Shown here: positions 8,323 through 16,558 of the stretch, piece after piece | Layout of the letters: each line of letters opens with the position of its first letter | Numbering within the stretch: position 1 is the stretch's first letter | Assembly (NCBI GenBank): GCA_963732365.1 | Contig: CAVSZC010000001.1 | Span: 62,001-126,000 of the forward strand | From: SR-FBR-E99 sp963732365 | GTDB lineage: Bacteria > Bacteroidota > Bacteroidia > Bacteroidales > VadinHA17 | DNA length: 64,000 nt | Direction: 5' to 3' | Notes under the pieces: generated by a model | What the model was told of the DNA's origin: nothing | What the model saw: only the letters and a program-made list of their open reading frames with translations | Databases searched by the model: none | Translations under genes and position numbers: made by a program

Positions 8323-8377
8323 TTCTTTTCAGTACAAATAACCAGCAGCATAGTATAAACCTGTGCTTCAGGCTGGG

Positions 8378-8385
8378 CAAATATA
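8378..8385 (-). promoter_or_regulatory. lysC-lysA promoter, -7 box TATATTTG
   Basis: TATATTTG on the minus strand matches TAnnTTTG and ends 55 bases before the lysC ATG. It is back-to-back with the tRNA promoter at 8447. Confidence 0.6.
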
Positions 8386-8446
8386 AATAAAAGTGAAATA
8401 TTTTGGCACTTTTGCTTAAAGTGGTCTATTGATTTAAAAAAATCTT

Positions 8447-8454
8447 TATTTTTG
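8447..8454 (+). promoter_or_regulatory. tRNA-Leu promoter, -7 box TATTTTTG
   Basis: TATTTTTG with a TTG 15 bases upstream. It lies 78 bases before the first tRNA-Leu, in a 210-base gap that otherwise holds only the divergent lysC promoter. Confidence 0.55.
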
Positions 8455-8532
8455 CACCCGCTGAATTACTTATTCAGATGGTTCTTTTGAACAGATGTTG
8501 CCCAAAGACCTGTACGGTTCACGGGATTTTAA

Positions 8533-8619
8533 GCCCAGATGGCGAAATTGGTAGACGCGCTAGTTTCAGGGACTAGTGTCAGCAATGATGTGCAGGTTCG
8601 AGTCCTGTTCTGGGCACCA
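8533..8619 (+). tRNA. tRNA-Leu, anticodon CAG, with encoded CCA
   Basis: Acceptor GCCCAGA pairs with TCTGGGC over 7 bp, followed by discriminator A and an encoded CCA. The D-arm region has AAATTGGTAGACGC. The anticodon stem CTAGT/ACTAG encloses TTCAGGG, giving CAG, which reads CUG leucine codons. A long variable arm typical of class II tRNA and a TTCGAGT T-loop are present. Confidence 0.96.
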
Positions 8620-8633
8620 CTACATAACTGCCT

Positions 8634-8717
8634 GCCCAGGTGGTGAAATTGGTAGACACGCCAGCTTGAGGGGCTGGTGCTCGTAAGGGTGTGCAAGTTC
8701 GAGTCTTGTCCTGGGCA
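8634..8717 (+). tRNA. tRNA-Leu, anticodon GAG, no encoded CCA
   Basis: Acceptor GCCCAGG pairs with CCTGGGC, discriminator A. The anticodon stem CCAGC/GCTGG encloses TTGAGGG, giving GAG, which reads CUC/CUU. A long variable arm and TTCGAGT T-loop are present. The bases after the discriminator are CAA, so CCA must be added after transcription, unlike the neighbouring tRNA 14 bases upstream, with which it is presumably co-transcribed. Confidence 0.96.
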
Positions 8718-8727
8718 CAAAGAAATC

Positions 8728-8751
8728 AGCTGCTTCGGCAGCTTTTTTTTT
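8728..8751 (+). terminator. Intrinsic terminator after the tRNA-Leu pair
   Basis: AGCTGC (8728-8733), a TTCG tetraloop, GCAGCT (8738-8743), then eight T residues. C(UUCG)G is an exceptionally stable loop. It ends just before the stop codon of the convergent GH3 fusion gene. Confidence 0.88.
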
Positions 8752-8754
8752 GAG

Positions 8755-11706
8755 TTATTCAATCATTGAATCATAGGCTGCCTGCAAAATGGCCCCGCGG
8801 ATACTGAGATCAGATATCTTGTTGTTTCTTCTGGTCGGATATACACGGTTGCTCATGAAAACATATGTTATCCCGGCATCGGGATCGATCCATACAAAAG
8901 TACCGGTAAAACCTGAATGGCCGAAGCTGGCAGGTGATGCTGACCTGGCAGGGTAGGCCTCCTCGGGCGGCAGGGTGTCGTTTCCAAGCAGCGGTTTGTC
9001 AAATCCGAGACCTCTCCTGTTCTCATTCTCCGGGTATTGCACCCTGGTGTATTCCATGAGCACCTCAGCACTCAATATCCTTTCGCCACCATATTCTCCG
9101 CCCCTGCGATACATCTCCATGAGCTTCATGAGGTCATTACCTGTGGCAAAGAGCCCCGCATGGCCTGAGACACCGCCAAGCATTGCGGCGTTTTCGTCAT
9201 GGACAGTTCCTCTGATAAGCTGGCGCCTGAAGAGAGAGTCGTGCTCAGTAGGGACGATGCGCTCCCTCGGGTATTTCTCATACGGATTGTAGGTGATGTT
9301 GAAGGCGCCGATAGGCCTGTAAATATTCATTGGAGCGAATTTGTCAATTGTAGTATCTGTCAGGCTCTCAACGATCTCTGCAGCGAGAATGAAGGTCAGA
9401 TCAGAGTAGCGGTAGACCTTTGGTCCTGTCTTGCTGTCACGTATTTCCCTGAACATCTCCTTTGTATATCTTTTGTTGATGAACAGGGAGTCAGTCACCG
9501 GCAGTGCAAACTTGCGGTCCTCTCTGCCGCTGTAGATACCCTCCTTGAATGTTCCGTCCTCATTGACTGTGTTGCGCCAGAAGGGGATGAAGGCTATCAG
9601 CCCTGACTGATGTGCAAGCATCTCACGCATTAGCATATCTCCCTTGTCAGAGTGCCTGTACCAGGGGAGGTAATAGCCAAGGGTCTTGTCAGGATCAAAT
9701 AGTCCGCGGGAATCGAGCAGCATCAGTGATGCTGTCCCTGCTGAAACCTTGGTCACTGAGGCAAGATCCCACAGATCAGATTCGGTGACCGCCTCAGTGC
9801 TGTCATAGAAGTGAAACCCGTAACATTTATTGAAGACAACAATTCCTTTTCTGGCTATGAGCACCTGACATCCCGGGAATGCGAGTGAATCTATCCCTGC
9901 CCTGACAATTGAATCTATCTTGCTGGTGAGTGAGACTGACGAGATACCTGCATTCTCAGGAAATCCGTACTGCAGCCTGATGTTTCCCGGTGTCTTGATA
10001 CCCATCCCTTCGGGGTAAGTTTCATTAATTGTCACAGGCAGCCTTCCGGATGCACCCAGGGCACCGAAGATAACCTGAACCGCGACCTGCTGGGTATAAT
10101 TGTTATTCTGGTATGCCACAAGCAGAGCTGAAGGCCTGGTTTCCATATCAAGCTTCGCCAGCCCGTAGGGATTTCCAAACCATATTATTGCTGATCTCTC
10201 CATCGCCGCGAGCCGGTTATATACGACCTTAAGGGCAGGGTTTACCCAGGATGTGGATGACATCCGCTGGTCAGGCCCGCATATGCCGGCAATCACAATA
10301 TCATAATCCTTGAGTTTTGACATGACATATTCTGCAGACTGTTCATTGGCCGGATCAATGAAGAAATGGTCCGCATTTGTGTACCTGTCTGTCATTTTCT
10401 GGAATTCTGCAGGGGCAAGCCGGTTGACAGCCACTGTTGCAATGCGCAACTTGTCGAGGCGTCCTATAGGTATGAGATTATTATTGTTTTCAATCAGGGT
10501 CATTGCCCCGGCATAGAGATCCCTGATCAGGGCAGGATGTGCCGAAGCTTCACTGTAATCTTTGCTGCCTTTTCCGTATTCTCTAAGCTTATCATCTGAT
10601 AACCATAATTTTACTGCAATCAGTTTACGGCATCTTGACCGAATCTCATCTACTGACAGTTCTCCTTTTTCTATTCTTGATGCAATCTCATCTATTGCTT
10701 TTACCGGATCGGGAGCATACTCGATAATGTCATTCCCGGCTTTGATAGCTTCTGCCTCAGCAATACCTGCCGGGTAGGTCATAGTCGCCCCTGCCATATT
10801 CATTGCGTCAGTGACAACCAGGCCATTGAATCCTGCCTCATTCTTAAGTATATCCGTTATAACCTTCTTTGAGAAGGTAGAAGGCAGGTTTGGCGTCGGA
10901 TCAATATCGGGGACATTTATATGAGCAGACATTACAGCTCCGATGCCCTCTTCAGCAAGACGGTAGAAAGGAACCAGTTCAACCGTGTCAAATCTCTCAC
11001 GGCTTCCCCTGATTACAGGGAGCCCCGTATGTGAATCAATATCGGTATCGCCGTGGCCTGGAAAATGCTTGGCACATGCTATGATACCGTTGTCCTGCAT
11101 ACCTTTCATGTACATCACCGCCTTCCGGGCCACCTTTTCCGGATCCTCGCCGAATGAGCGGTAACCGATCACCGGATTAAGAGGGTTATTATTCACATCA
11201 GCCACAGGAGCAAGGTTCAGGTTAATTCCTATCTCCCGGCATTGCCTGGCAACGGCAGCACCCATAAAATAAATGAGGGAATCATTTTGTACGGCACCCA
11301 GTGTCATCTGATACGGAAAATCCTCAACCTCCTTAAGTCTCATACCTGTTCCCCATTCAGCATCCATCACAAAAATGAGCGGCAGCTTCGATACTGAACT
11401 GATATGCTTTGTGAAATCAACCTGCCGGTCGAGTTCCCCCTCAAAAAAGATCACTCCCCCAATTCCATATTTCTTTACCAGCTCTTCCACTTCTGTGTAA
11501 TTATCGTTTTTTGTTCCTGCCCATGCCGGAACCCAGATAATCTGCGCAATCATTTCCCTGACAGTAAGTGTATTAAGTAAGCTGTCAACTCTTCTGTCAT
11601 TGAGGTAGCTTAGCCACGGCAGAGGATTTTCTCCGGCAGCAAGGGTTTGTATGGGTTTAGAAATTAACAAGGTTGCCAGCAGCAACAGAAGAAGTGATTT
11701 TTTCAT
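8755..11706 (-). CDS. Exported GH3 beta-N-acetylglucosaminidase (NagZ-like) fused to a beta-lactamase-like serine hydrolase
   Basis: A 983-residue secreted protein with a signal peptide (residues 1-23). Residues about 35-370 are a GH3 domain with the NagZ motif KHFPGHGDT..DSH (213-226, His214) and the nucleophile Asp300 in VVTDAMNM; these enzymes cut GlcNAc-MurNAc in peptidoglycan turnover products. A GH3 C-terminal-like domain spans about 395-590. Residues about 610-983 form a class C beta-lactamase/transpeptidase-like domain with Ser650-V-T-Lys653, a YSD motif and GHSGFTG near the end. Such fusions are known in Bacteroidota; the substrate of the second domain (D-amino acid peptides or esters) is not known to me. 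A -7 box lies 24 bases upstream. It is divergent from the nagX-amgK-murU genes and probably works with them. Confidence 0.93.
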   Translation of the reverse strand: MKKSLLLLLLATLLISKPIQTLAAGENPLPWLSYLNDRRVDSLLNTLTVREMIAQIIWVPAWAGTKNDNYTEVEELVKKYGIGGVIFFEGELDRQVDFTKHISSVSKLPLIFVMDAEWGTGMRLKEVEDFPYQMTLGAVQNDSLIYFMGAAVARQCREIGINLNLAPVADVNNNPLNPVIGYRSFGEDPEKVARKAVMYMKGMQDNGIIACAKHFPGHGDTDIDSHTGLPVIRGSRERFDTVELVPFYRLAEEGIGAVMSAHINVPDIDPTPNLPSTFSKKVITDILKNEAGFNGLVVTDAMNMAGATMTYPAGIAEAEAIKAGNDIIEYAPDPVKAIDEIASRIEKGELSVDEIRSRCRKLIAVKLWLSDDKLREYGKGSKDYSEASAHPALIRDLYAGAMTLIENNNNLIPIGRLDKLRIATVAVNRLAPAEFQKMTDRYTNADHFFIDPANEQSAEYVMSKLKDYDIVIAGICGPDQRMSSTSWVNPALKVVYNRLAAMERSAIIWFGNPYGLAKLDMETRPSALLVAYQNNNYTQQVAVQVIFGALGASGRLPVTINETYPEGMGIKTPGNIRLQYGFPENAGISSVSLTSKIDSIVRAGIDSLAFPGCQVLIARKGIVVFNKCYGFHFYDSTEAVTESDLWDLASVTKVSAGTASLMLLDSRGLFDPDKTLGYYLPWYRHSDKGDMLMREMLAHQSGLIAFIPFWRNTVNEDGTFKEGIYSGREDRKFALPVTDSLFINKRYTKEMFREIRDSKTGPKVYRYSDLTFILAAEIVESLTDTTIDKFAPMNIYRPIGAFNITYNPYEKYPRERIVPTEHDSLFRRQLIRGTVHDENAAMLGGVSGHAGLFATGNDLMKLMEMYRRGGEYGGERILSAEVLMEYTRVQYPENENRRGLGFDKPLLGNDTLPPEEAYPARSASPASFGHSGFTGTFVWIDPDAGITYVFMSNRVYPTRRNNKISDLSIRGAILQAAYDSMIE

Positions 11707-11730
11707 AGGATGAGGGCTTTAGATAGCAAC

Positions 11731-11738
11731 CAAAAATA
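11731..11738 (-). promoter_or_regulatory. Promoter of the GH3 fusion gene, -7 box TATTTTTG
   Basis: TATTTTTG on the minus strand ends 24 bases before the ATG. On the plus strand TATTTTTA near 11783 is a one-mismatch candidate for the divergent acetyltransferase gene. Confidence 0.6.
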
Positions 11739-11810
11739 GCACTTTTCTTAATTCTTTTTCCTTTATGATTAGTTTCAAATTGCTATTTTTACGAAGTTAA
11801 TAAACAGACT

Positions 11811-12935
11811 ATGGCAGGTTCAAAAAGTTCAGCAAAGGGTCAGTCAGCAAGGCTGATGTCTCTTGATGTTTACAGGGGTATGACGGTGGCGTTCATGATC
11901 ATTGTCAATACGCCAGGTACCTGGAGTCATGTATATGCTCCTCTCAGGCATGCGTCATGGCATGGTTGTACACCCACAGATCTTGTCTTTCCTTCCTTCC
12001 TTTTCATAGCAGGTGTGGCAATGTTTTATTCACTGAAGAAGTATAATTTTGAGTTTTCTGCCCCGTCGCTGTTCAGGATACTGAGGAGGGTAGCGCTGAT
12101 CTTTGTTGCGGGACTCTTTCTTAATATCTTCCCCTACTTTATTGAACGTGACTACAACAATCTGCGCATACTGGGAGTGCTGCAGAGGATAGCGCTTGCA
12201 TACGGGCTTGGCGCCATCACCATCCTTCTCGTCAAGCGGAACTATATCTGGATCACAACCGCTGTCATCCTTCTGGGCTACTGGGCCCTGTTGTATTTCT
12301 TCGGAGGAGCCGATCCTTACTCTCTTGAAGGTAACCTGGCACTGACCGTAGACAAGGCCCTTGTAGGCGAGAATCATCTGTACAAGGGCTTCGGGTTGCC
12401 TTTTGATCCGGAAGGGCTTCTAAGCACAATTCCGGCGGTTGGTACTGTGCTGTTAGGTTTTATGGCCGGAACAATTATTGGCAACTTCGGCAATTCATGG
12501 AAGACGGTAGGCTGGCTTGCCCTGGCAGGCGCATTGCTTACAGGAGCCGGACTGCTCTGGGGAGAGGTCTTCCCGATCAACAAGCCGTTGTGGACAAGCT
12601 CATATGTTTTATATGCGGGAGGGATAGGAATGATGTTGCTGGCCCTGCTCTTTATGATTGTCGATATATGGGGCCTCAGGCAATGGACGGGTTTTTTCAA
12701 CACATTCGGCACCAATCCGCTCTTTACATACCTTCTCGCAGGCATCTGGACAAAGACCATGCTGGCCGTTAAAATAGGGGAGGTGACATTGTACAAATGG
12801 ATATTCACCAACATATGCAGCCCGCTGTTCGAGGAGCAGAAGATTGCCAGCCTTATGTTTGCAATAATGCAGGTTATTTTTATCTGGGCATTCGGATACA
12901 TACTGTACCGTAAGAAAATAAATATCCGGTTCTGA
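11811..12935 (+). CDS. HGSNAT/NagX-type integral membrane acetyltransferase (COG4299)
   Basis: A 374-residue membrane protein with about ten hydrophobic segments. The N-terminus SLDVYRGMTVAFMIIVNTPG and the block with HASWHGCTPTDLVFPSFLFIAGVAM match the heparan-alpha-glucosaminide N-acetyltransferase (COG4299, NagX/DUF5009) family; the human member acetylates terminal glucosamine using acetyl-CoA across a membrane, with a conserved histidine that HASWH may represent. Its stop is one base before the amgK start, so it belongs to the recycling operon. A role in acetylating or handling amino sugars released from peptidoglycan is inferred from this context. Confidence 0.88.
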   Translation: MAGSKSSAKGQSARLMSLDVYRGMTVAFMIIVNTPGTWSHVYAPLRHASWHGCTPTDLVFPSFLFIAGVAMFYSLKKYNFEFSAPSLFRILRRVALIFVAGLFLNIFPYFIERDYNNLRILGVLQRIALAYGLGAITILLVKRNYIWITTAVILLGYWALLYFFGGADPYSLEGNLALTVDKALVGENHLYKGFGLPFDPEGLLSTIPAVGTVLLGFMAGTIIGNFGNSWKTVGWLALAGALLTGAGLLWGEVFPINKPLWTSSYVLYAGGIGMMLLALLFMIVDIWGLRQWTGFFNTFGTNPLFTYLLAGIWTKTMLAVKIGEVTLYKWIFTNICSPLFEEQKIASLMFAIMQVIFIWAFGYILYRKKINIRF

Positions 12936-12936
12936 A

Positions 12937-14349
12937 ATGGATGCAAGGACAACAGTTGAGAGTGCCTTTCAGAAATGGAGTGGCACCGCGCCTGAGACAA
13001 TTACGCGGCTGCCGCGGTCAGGATCTGACAGAATATATTTCAGGCTTCATAGCCGGGGAGAGCATGTGATAGGTGCATTTAACCCGGGACGGGAAGAGAA
13101 TGATGCTTTTGTCGGCTTTACCAATCATTTCAGGACTAAAGGGCTCTCAGTGCCTGAGATATATGTATATTATCCGGAAGAAAAAGTCTACTTCCTTGAA
13201 GACCTTGGTGACACCAATCTCTTTACGTGGCTGGCTCAGCGGTCTGACGAGGAGAGGTTCAATGAAGAAACGGAGGCTCTATTCCTTAATATTGCCTCTG
13301 ACCTGGTACTTATACAGACTGAAGGGATCAAAGGCCTTGACCTTGCCTTGTGTTATCCGCACCGCAGTTTTGACAGACAGAGCATCGTATGGGACCTGAA
13401 CTATTACAAGTACATGTTCCTAAAGCTTATAGCCGCTCCGTTCAACGAGACCAGGCTGGAGCGCGATTTTGAGGCACTTACCCTCTTCCTCCTTGAGGCA
13501 GGCCAGGAATATTTCCTGTTCCGTGATTTCCAGACAGCCAATATAATGATCAGGGATGGCAAGCCGTGGTATATTGATTACCAGGGAGGGCGGCTCGGGG
13601 CGCCACAGTATGATATCGCCTCACTCATATATGATGCCAAGGCTTATATACCTGAGAACATACGCAGGAAGACTCTTGAGCGTCACCTTGATCTCTTTGC
13701 CACGGCGACCGGAAGATCCAGATCATCGCTGGCAAAATACTCCGGTGCCTTCACTCTTGTAAGGCTGATGCAGGCACTCGGAGCCTTCGGTTACAGGGGG
13801 CTGCATGAGAACAAGCCTACCTTTACTGAAAGCATCGTCCCTGCCGTCGAGCTTATGAATGATCTGCTGGCAGGTGAACAGGTTGAAATAGACCTCCCTG
13901 AGCTGAAGAAAGCCTCTGCAGCTGTACCGGCCCAGAGAAAATACCGGATCCTTGCACATTATCAGAACCTGTTGAAGATTAACATCGAAAGCTTTTCCTA
14001 CGTCAGGGGAAAGACTCTTACATATGACAACGGCGGAGGCTTTGTCTTCGACTGTCGCGGTCTGCGTAACCCTGCCACAATGCCTGACCTTGTTGATCTG
14101 ACCGGCAATGATCATGAACTGGCGGAATTCTTCGGCAACGATGAGGAGGCGATTGCCTTTGCAGGCGATTGTGTAAGCATAATTCGCAACTCGTTGCCGA
14201 TGATACGTGGCAAAGGGGTATCTGAAATAAATATCGCCTTCGGATGCGTTGGCGGAAGGCACCGTTCGGTGTGGTGTGCCGGAAGGGTCGCGGCGATGCT
14301 TACGGCGATGCCTGGAGTAACCGTAACTGTAAGTCACAGGGAGCTCTGA
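12937..14349 (+). CDS. amgK: AmgK-type amino-sugar kinase fused to a RapZ C-terminal domain
   Basis: A 470-residue two-domain protein. Residues about 1-310 are an aminoglycoside-phosphotransferase-fold kinase of the COG3178/AmgK type: FRDFQTANIM carries the catalytic Asp197 and IDYQGG the metal-binding Asp214. AmgK phosphorylates MurNAc/GlcNAc at the anomeric carbon. Residues about 335-470 match the C-terminal domain of RapZ: FVFDCRGLRNP, LTGND, then GCVGGRHRSVW and SHREL, parallel to E. coli RapZ FVFDVRFLPNP and GCTGGKHRSVY. In E. coli that domain binds glucosamine-6-phosphate and small RNAs controlling glmS; the N-terminal ATPase half of RapZ is absent here. It lies one base after nagX and five before murU. 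Kinase assignment is strong for the fold, moderate for MurNAc/GlcNAc as substrate, which rests on the murU neighbour. Confidence 0.87.
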   Translation: MDARTTVESAFQKWSGTAPETITRLPRSGSDRIYFRLHSRGEHVIGAFNPGREENDAFVGFTNHFRTKGLSVPEIYVYYPEEKVYFLEDLGDTNLFTWLAQRSDEERFNEETEALFLNIASDLVLIQTEGIKGLDLALCYPHRSFDRQSIVWDLNYYKYMFLKLIAAPFNETRLERDFEALTLFLLEAGQEYFLFRDFQTANIMIRDGKPWYIDYQGGRLGAPQYDIASLIYDAKAYIPENIRRKTLERHLDLFATATGRSRSSLAKYSGAFTLVRLMQALGAFGYRGLHENKPTFTESIVPAVELMNDLLAGEQVEIDLPELKKASAAVPAQRKYRILAHYQNLLKINIESFSYVRGKTLTYDNGGGFVFDCRGLRNPATMPDLVDLTGNDHELAEFFGNDEEAIAFAGDCVSIIRNSLPMIRGKGVSEINIAFGCVGGRHRSVWCAGRVAAMLTAMPGVTVTVSHREL

Positions 14350-14354
14350 GGCTT

Positions 14355-15071
14355 ATGAAAGCGATGATCTTCGCAGCCGGACTCGGAACGCGTCTGGGAG
14401 AGTTAAGCAGGGAGAGGCCCAAGGCACTCGTGGAGATAAGCGGGAAAAGTGCTCTCAGGCTGGCCTGTGAGAAACTTGCATCATCGGGTTTTGATGACAT
14501 CATCGTAAACATTCATCATCATCCTTCACTCATGATGGAGGAGATAGAGAAGCTCCGCAACAAGGGTTTTAAAATCACCGTCTCGGATGAGACCGGAGAG
14601 CTGCTTGACACCGCAGGAGGACTGCTTAAGGCACGACCCTTCTTTGCCGATGAGCCTTTCGTCTGTTACAGTGTTGATATTTTCACTGATTTGGACCTCA
14701 ATGACATGTACAAAAGGCACGTGGAATCAGGGGCCCTGGCCACCCTTGCAACAAGGCACCGGCCCGGTACAAGGTTCCTCCTTGTCGATAAAACCGGAAG
14801 GATGTGCGGATGGCGTAATGGTGCCACAAAGGAGGAGATAACAACAAAGGGAAGCAGCAGCGGCCTCAGCGAGACAGGCTTCTCAAGCATCCAGGTACTG
14901 TCCCCCTCAATATTTGACAAAATGCCGGAGGGAATATACTCTCTCACCTCCCTTTACCTGATGCTGGCACGCGAGAACAGAATCATGACTTATCTTCATG
15001 ATACAGGTTACTGGTTCGACTGCGGCACGCCGGCCAACCTGGAAAAGATACGGAAGTATCTGAGCCGTTAG
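14355..15071 (+). CDS. murU: MurU-type nucleotidyltransferase (MurNAc-1-phosphate uridylyltransferase)
   Basis: The sugar nucleotidyltransferase signature AAGLGTRLGELSRERPKAL is at residues 6-24, with DTAGGLLKA and the C-terminal DTGYWFDCGTPANLEK. MurU turns alpha-MurNAc-1-phosphate plus UTP into UDP-MurNAc, bypassing early de novo peptidoglycan synthesis and the fosfomycin target MurA. The ATG at 14355 is chosen because the signature must be near the N-terminus; the longer frame opening at 14244 runs through amgK. It begins five bases after the amgK stop, giving 238 residues. Substrate is inferred from the kinase neighbour. Confidence 0.85.
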   Translation: MKAMIFAAGLGTRLGELSRERPKALVEISGKSALRLACEKLASSGFDDIIVNIHHHPSLMMEEIEKLRNKGFKITVSDETGELLDTAGGLLKARPFFADEPFVCYSVDIFTDLDLNDMYKRHVESGALATLATRHRPGTRFLLVDKTGRMCGWRNGATKEEITTKGSSSGLSETGFSSIQVLSPSIFDKMPEGIYSLTSLYLMLARENRIMTYLHDTGYWFDCGTPANLEKIRKYLSR

Positions 15072-15079
15072 AGGAGAGG

Positions 15080-16525
15080 TCAGTTATTCCAGAATGACCT
15101 GGTAAACAAAGCCAGGATCGTGAAGATCTCGAGACGGCCGATAAGCATCAGAAAGGACATAATCATCAGAGAAACGTCGTTGAATGAGGTATAATTCCCC
15201 ATATTGCCTGATGCGCCCAGGCCGGGGCCTACATTTGCCATTGCCGTAACGCTCGCCGCTGCAGCCTCTTTGACCGGAATGCCGGTTATCATCATGAGGA
15301 GCGCACCGGCAATGAAGACAATCAGGAATATGAATATGAACAGAAGCATCATAACGTTGATGTTCTCAGGTACTATTCTGTTGTTAAGCTTGATCGGAAA
15401 GATTGCATTCGGATGCTGCAGCCTCTTGAACACAAATTTCATATTCTTTAAAGCAATAAGATGTCTTGCCATCTTGATGCCACCCGTTGATGACCCGGTG
15501 GAGCCGCCGGCAAAAAGAAGGAGAAACATAAAAAACCATCCGATAGCCGGCCATGCCATGTAATCAGATGTCGCAAATCCGGTTGTGGTAATCTGAGCAA
15601 TAACCTGGAAGAATGAATGTCTGAGTGATGTGCTGAAGTCCCTCTCGGTCCCGAAGTAAAGAGTCAGCGTCACGAATACCACAGAGGCAGTTACAAAGAA
15701 TACGTAGAACCAAAGCTCTTCATTTTCCTTTACCTTGCTGAATTCCTTCTTTATCATGAAGAAATAGAGAAAGTAACTGGAGGCCGAGAGAAACATGAAT
15801 ATTGCCACCACATACTGAAGGAAAGGTGAGAATTCTGCAAGACTGGTGTTTCTGACAGAGAAGCCTCCTGTGGCAACAGTACCGAATGTGATGCAAATAC
15901 CCTCAAAGACTCCTAGTCCTCCAATAATCAGGATAATAAACTCAGCAGCGCTTATAGCCAGGTAAATCATCAGAAATGTCATTGCAATGGACTTCGTCTT
16001 TGGAAGTATCTTCTGCTTGAGTGATGACTCAAGGGAAAAGAGGCTGTATCCACCTATCTTAAGTGTGGGAAGAACAATAATTACAAGCAGGATAATGCCA
16101 ATTCCGCCGATCCAGTGGGTGAGGCTTCTCCAGAATAATATTGACCTTGGCACTGATTCCACATCTGCAGTTATTGTTGCTCCGGTGGTGGTGTATCCGC
16201 TTACGGATTCGAAGAGTGCTCTGATAAAATCAGTGATGATGCCGCTGAACAGGTAGGGCAGGGTACCACACAGTACCATTGTTACCCAGGCAAGAGTCAC
16301 GCTCAGGTAACCTTCACGGGTACTTACTTTTTCTTTTAACGAATAACGGATCAGGAAATAGAGCATAAGCCCCGGCACCAGCGTGACCACTGAGGAGAGC
16401 AAAAAAGGCCACAAAGTTTCGTCGTAAACTAATGCTACGGGAATACAAAAAAGAAATGATGCTGAAGTAATTAGCAGAATAAGACCTACAATCTTGAGAA
16501 TCGCTTTAAAGTTGATTTGCCTCAT
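15080..16525 (-). CDS. trkH: TrkH-family potassium uptake protein
   Basis: Membrane subunit of a Trk/Ktr potassium uptake system. The 481 residues hold four repeated membrane-pore-membrane units; selectivity-filter-like segments are visible as TTTGATI, TVATGGFS, ITTTGFATSD and ANVGPGLGASG. The conserved STGG of the family appears as GSTGSSTGGIKMARH. No trkA/ktrA regulatory subunit lies nearby. It follows corA by 33 bases on the same strand and is probably co-transcribed, joining magnesium and potassium handling. A short hairpin sits just before its start. Confidence 0.95.
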   Translation of the reverse strand: MRQINFKAILKIVGLILLITSASFLFCIPVALVYDETLWPFLLSSVVTLVPGLMLYFLIRYSLKEKVSTREGYLSVTLAWVTMVLCGTLPYLFSGIITDFIRALFESVSGYTTTGATITADVESVPRSILFWRSLTHWIGGIGIILLVIIVLPTLKIGGYSLFSLESSLKQKILPKTKSIAMTFLMIYLAISAAEFIILIIGGLGVFEGICITFGTVATGGFSVRNTSLAEFSPFLQYVVAIFMFLSASSYFLYFFMIKKEFSKVKENEELWFYVFFVTASVVFVTLTLYFGTERDFSTSLRHSFFQVIAQITTTGFATSDYMAWPAIGWFFMFLLLFAGGSTGSSTGGIKMARHLIALKNMKFVFKRLQHPNAIFPIKLNNRIVPENINVMMLLFIFIFLIVFIAGALLMMITGIPVKEAAAASVTAMANVGPGLGASGNMGNYTSFNDVSLMIMSFLMLIGRLEIFTILALFTRSFWNN

Positions 16526-16527
16526 CC

Positions 16528-16543
16528 GGTAAGGGCATTTACC
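16528..16543 (-). promoter_or_regulatory. Small hairpin directly before the trkH start
   Basis: In the mRNA GGTAA (16543-16539) pairs with TTACC (16532-16528) across ATGCCC, ending two bases before the trkH ATG. The purine run AAAAAGG that could serve as ribosome binding site is partly inside the stem, so the hairpin might modulate trkH translation. Five base pairs only. Confidence 0.3.
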
Positions 16544-16558
16544 TTTTTGCCTGATAAA

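Noticed and set aside
8323..8377. Lysine riboswitch upstream of lysC
   Set aside because: The promoter box leaves only about 50 nt, far too short for the L-box.
14244..14354. Longer N-terminus for the MurU-type protein
   Set aside because: The extra 37 codons are amgK in another frame; the nucleotidyltransferase signature starts at the ATG at 14355.
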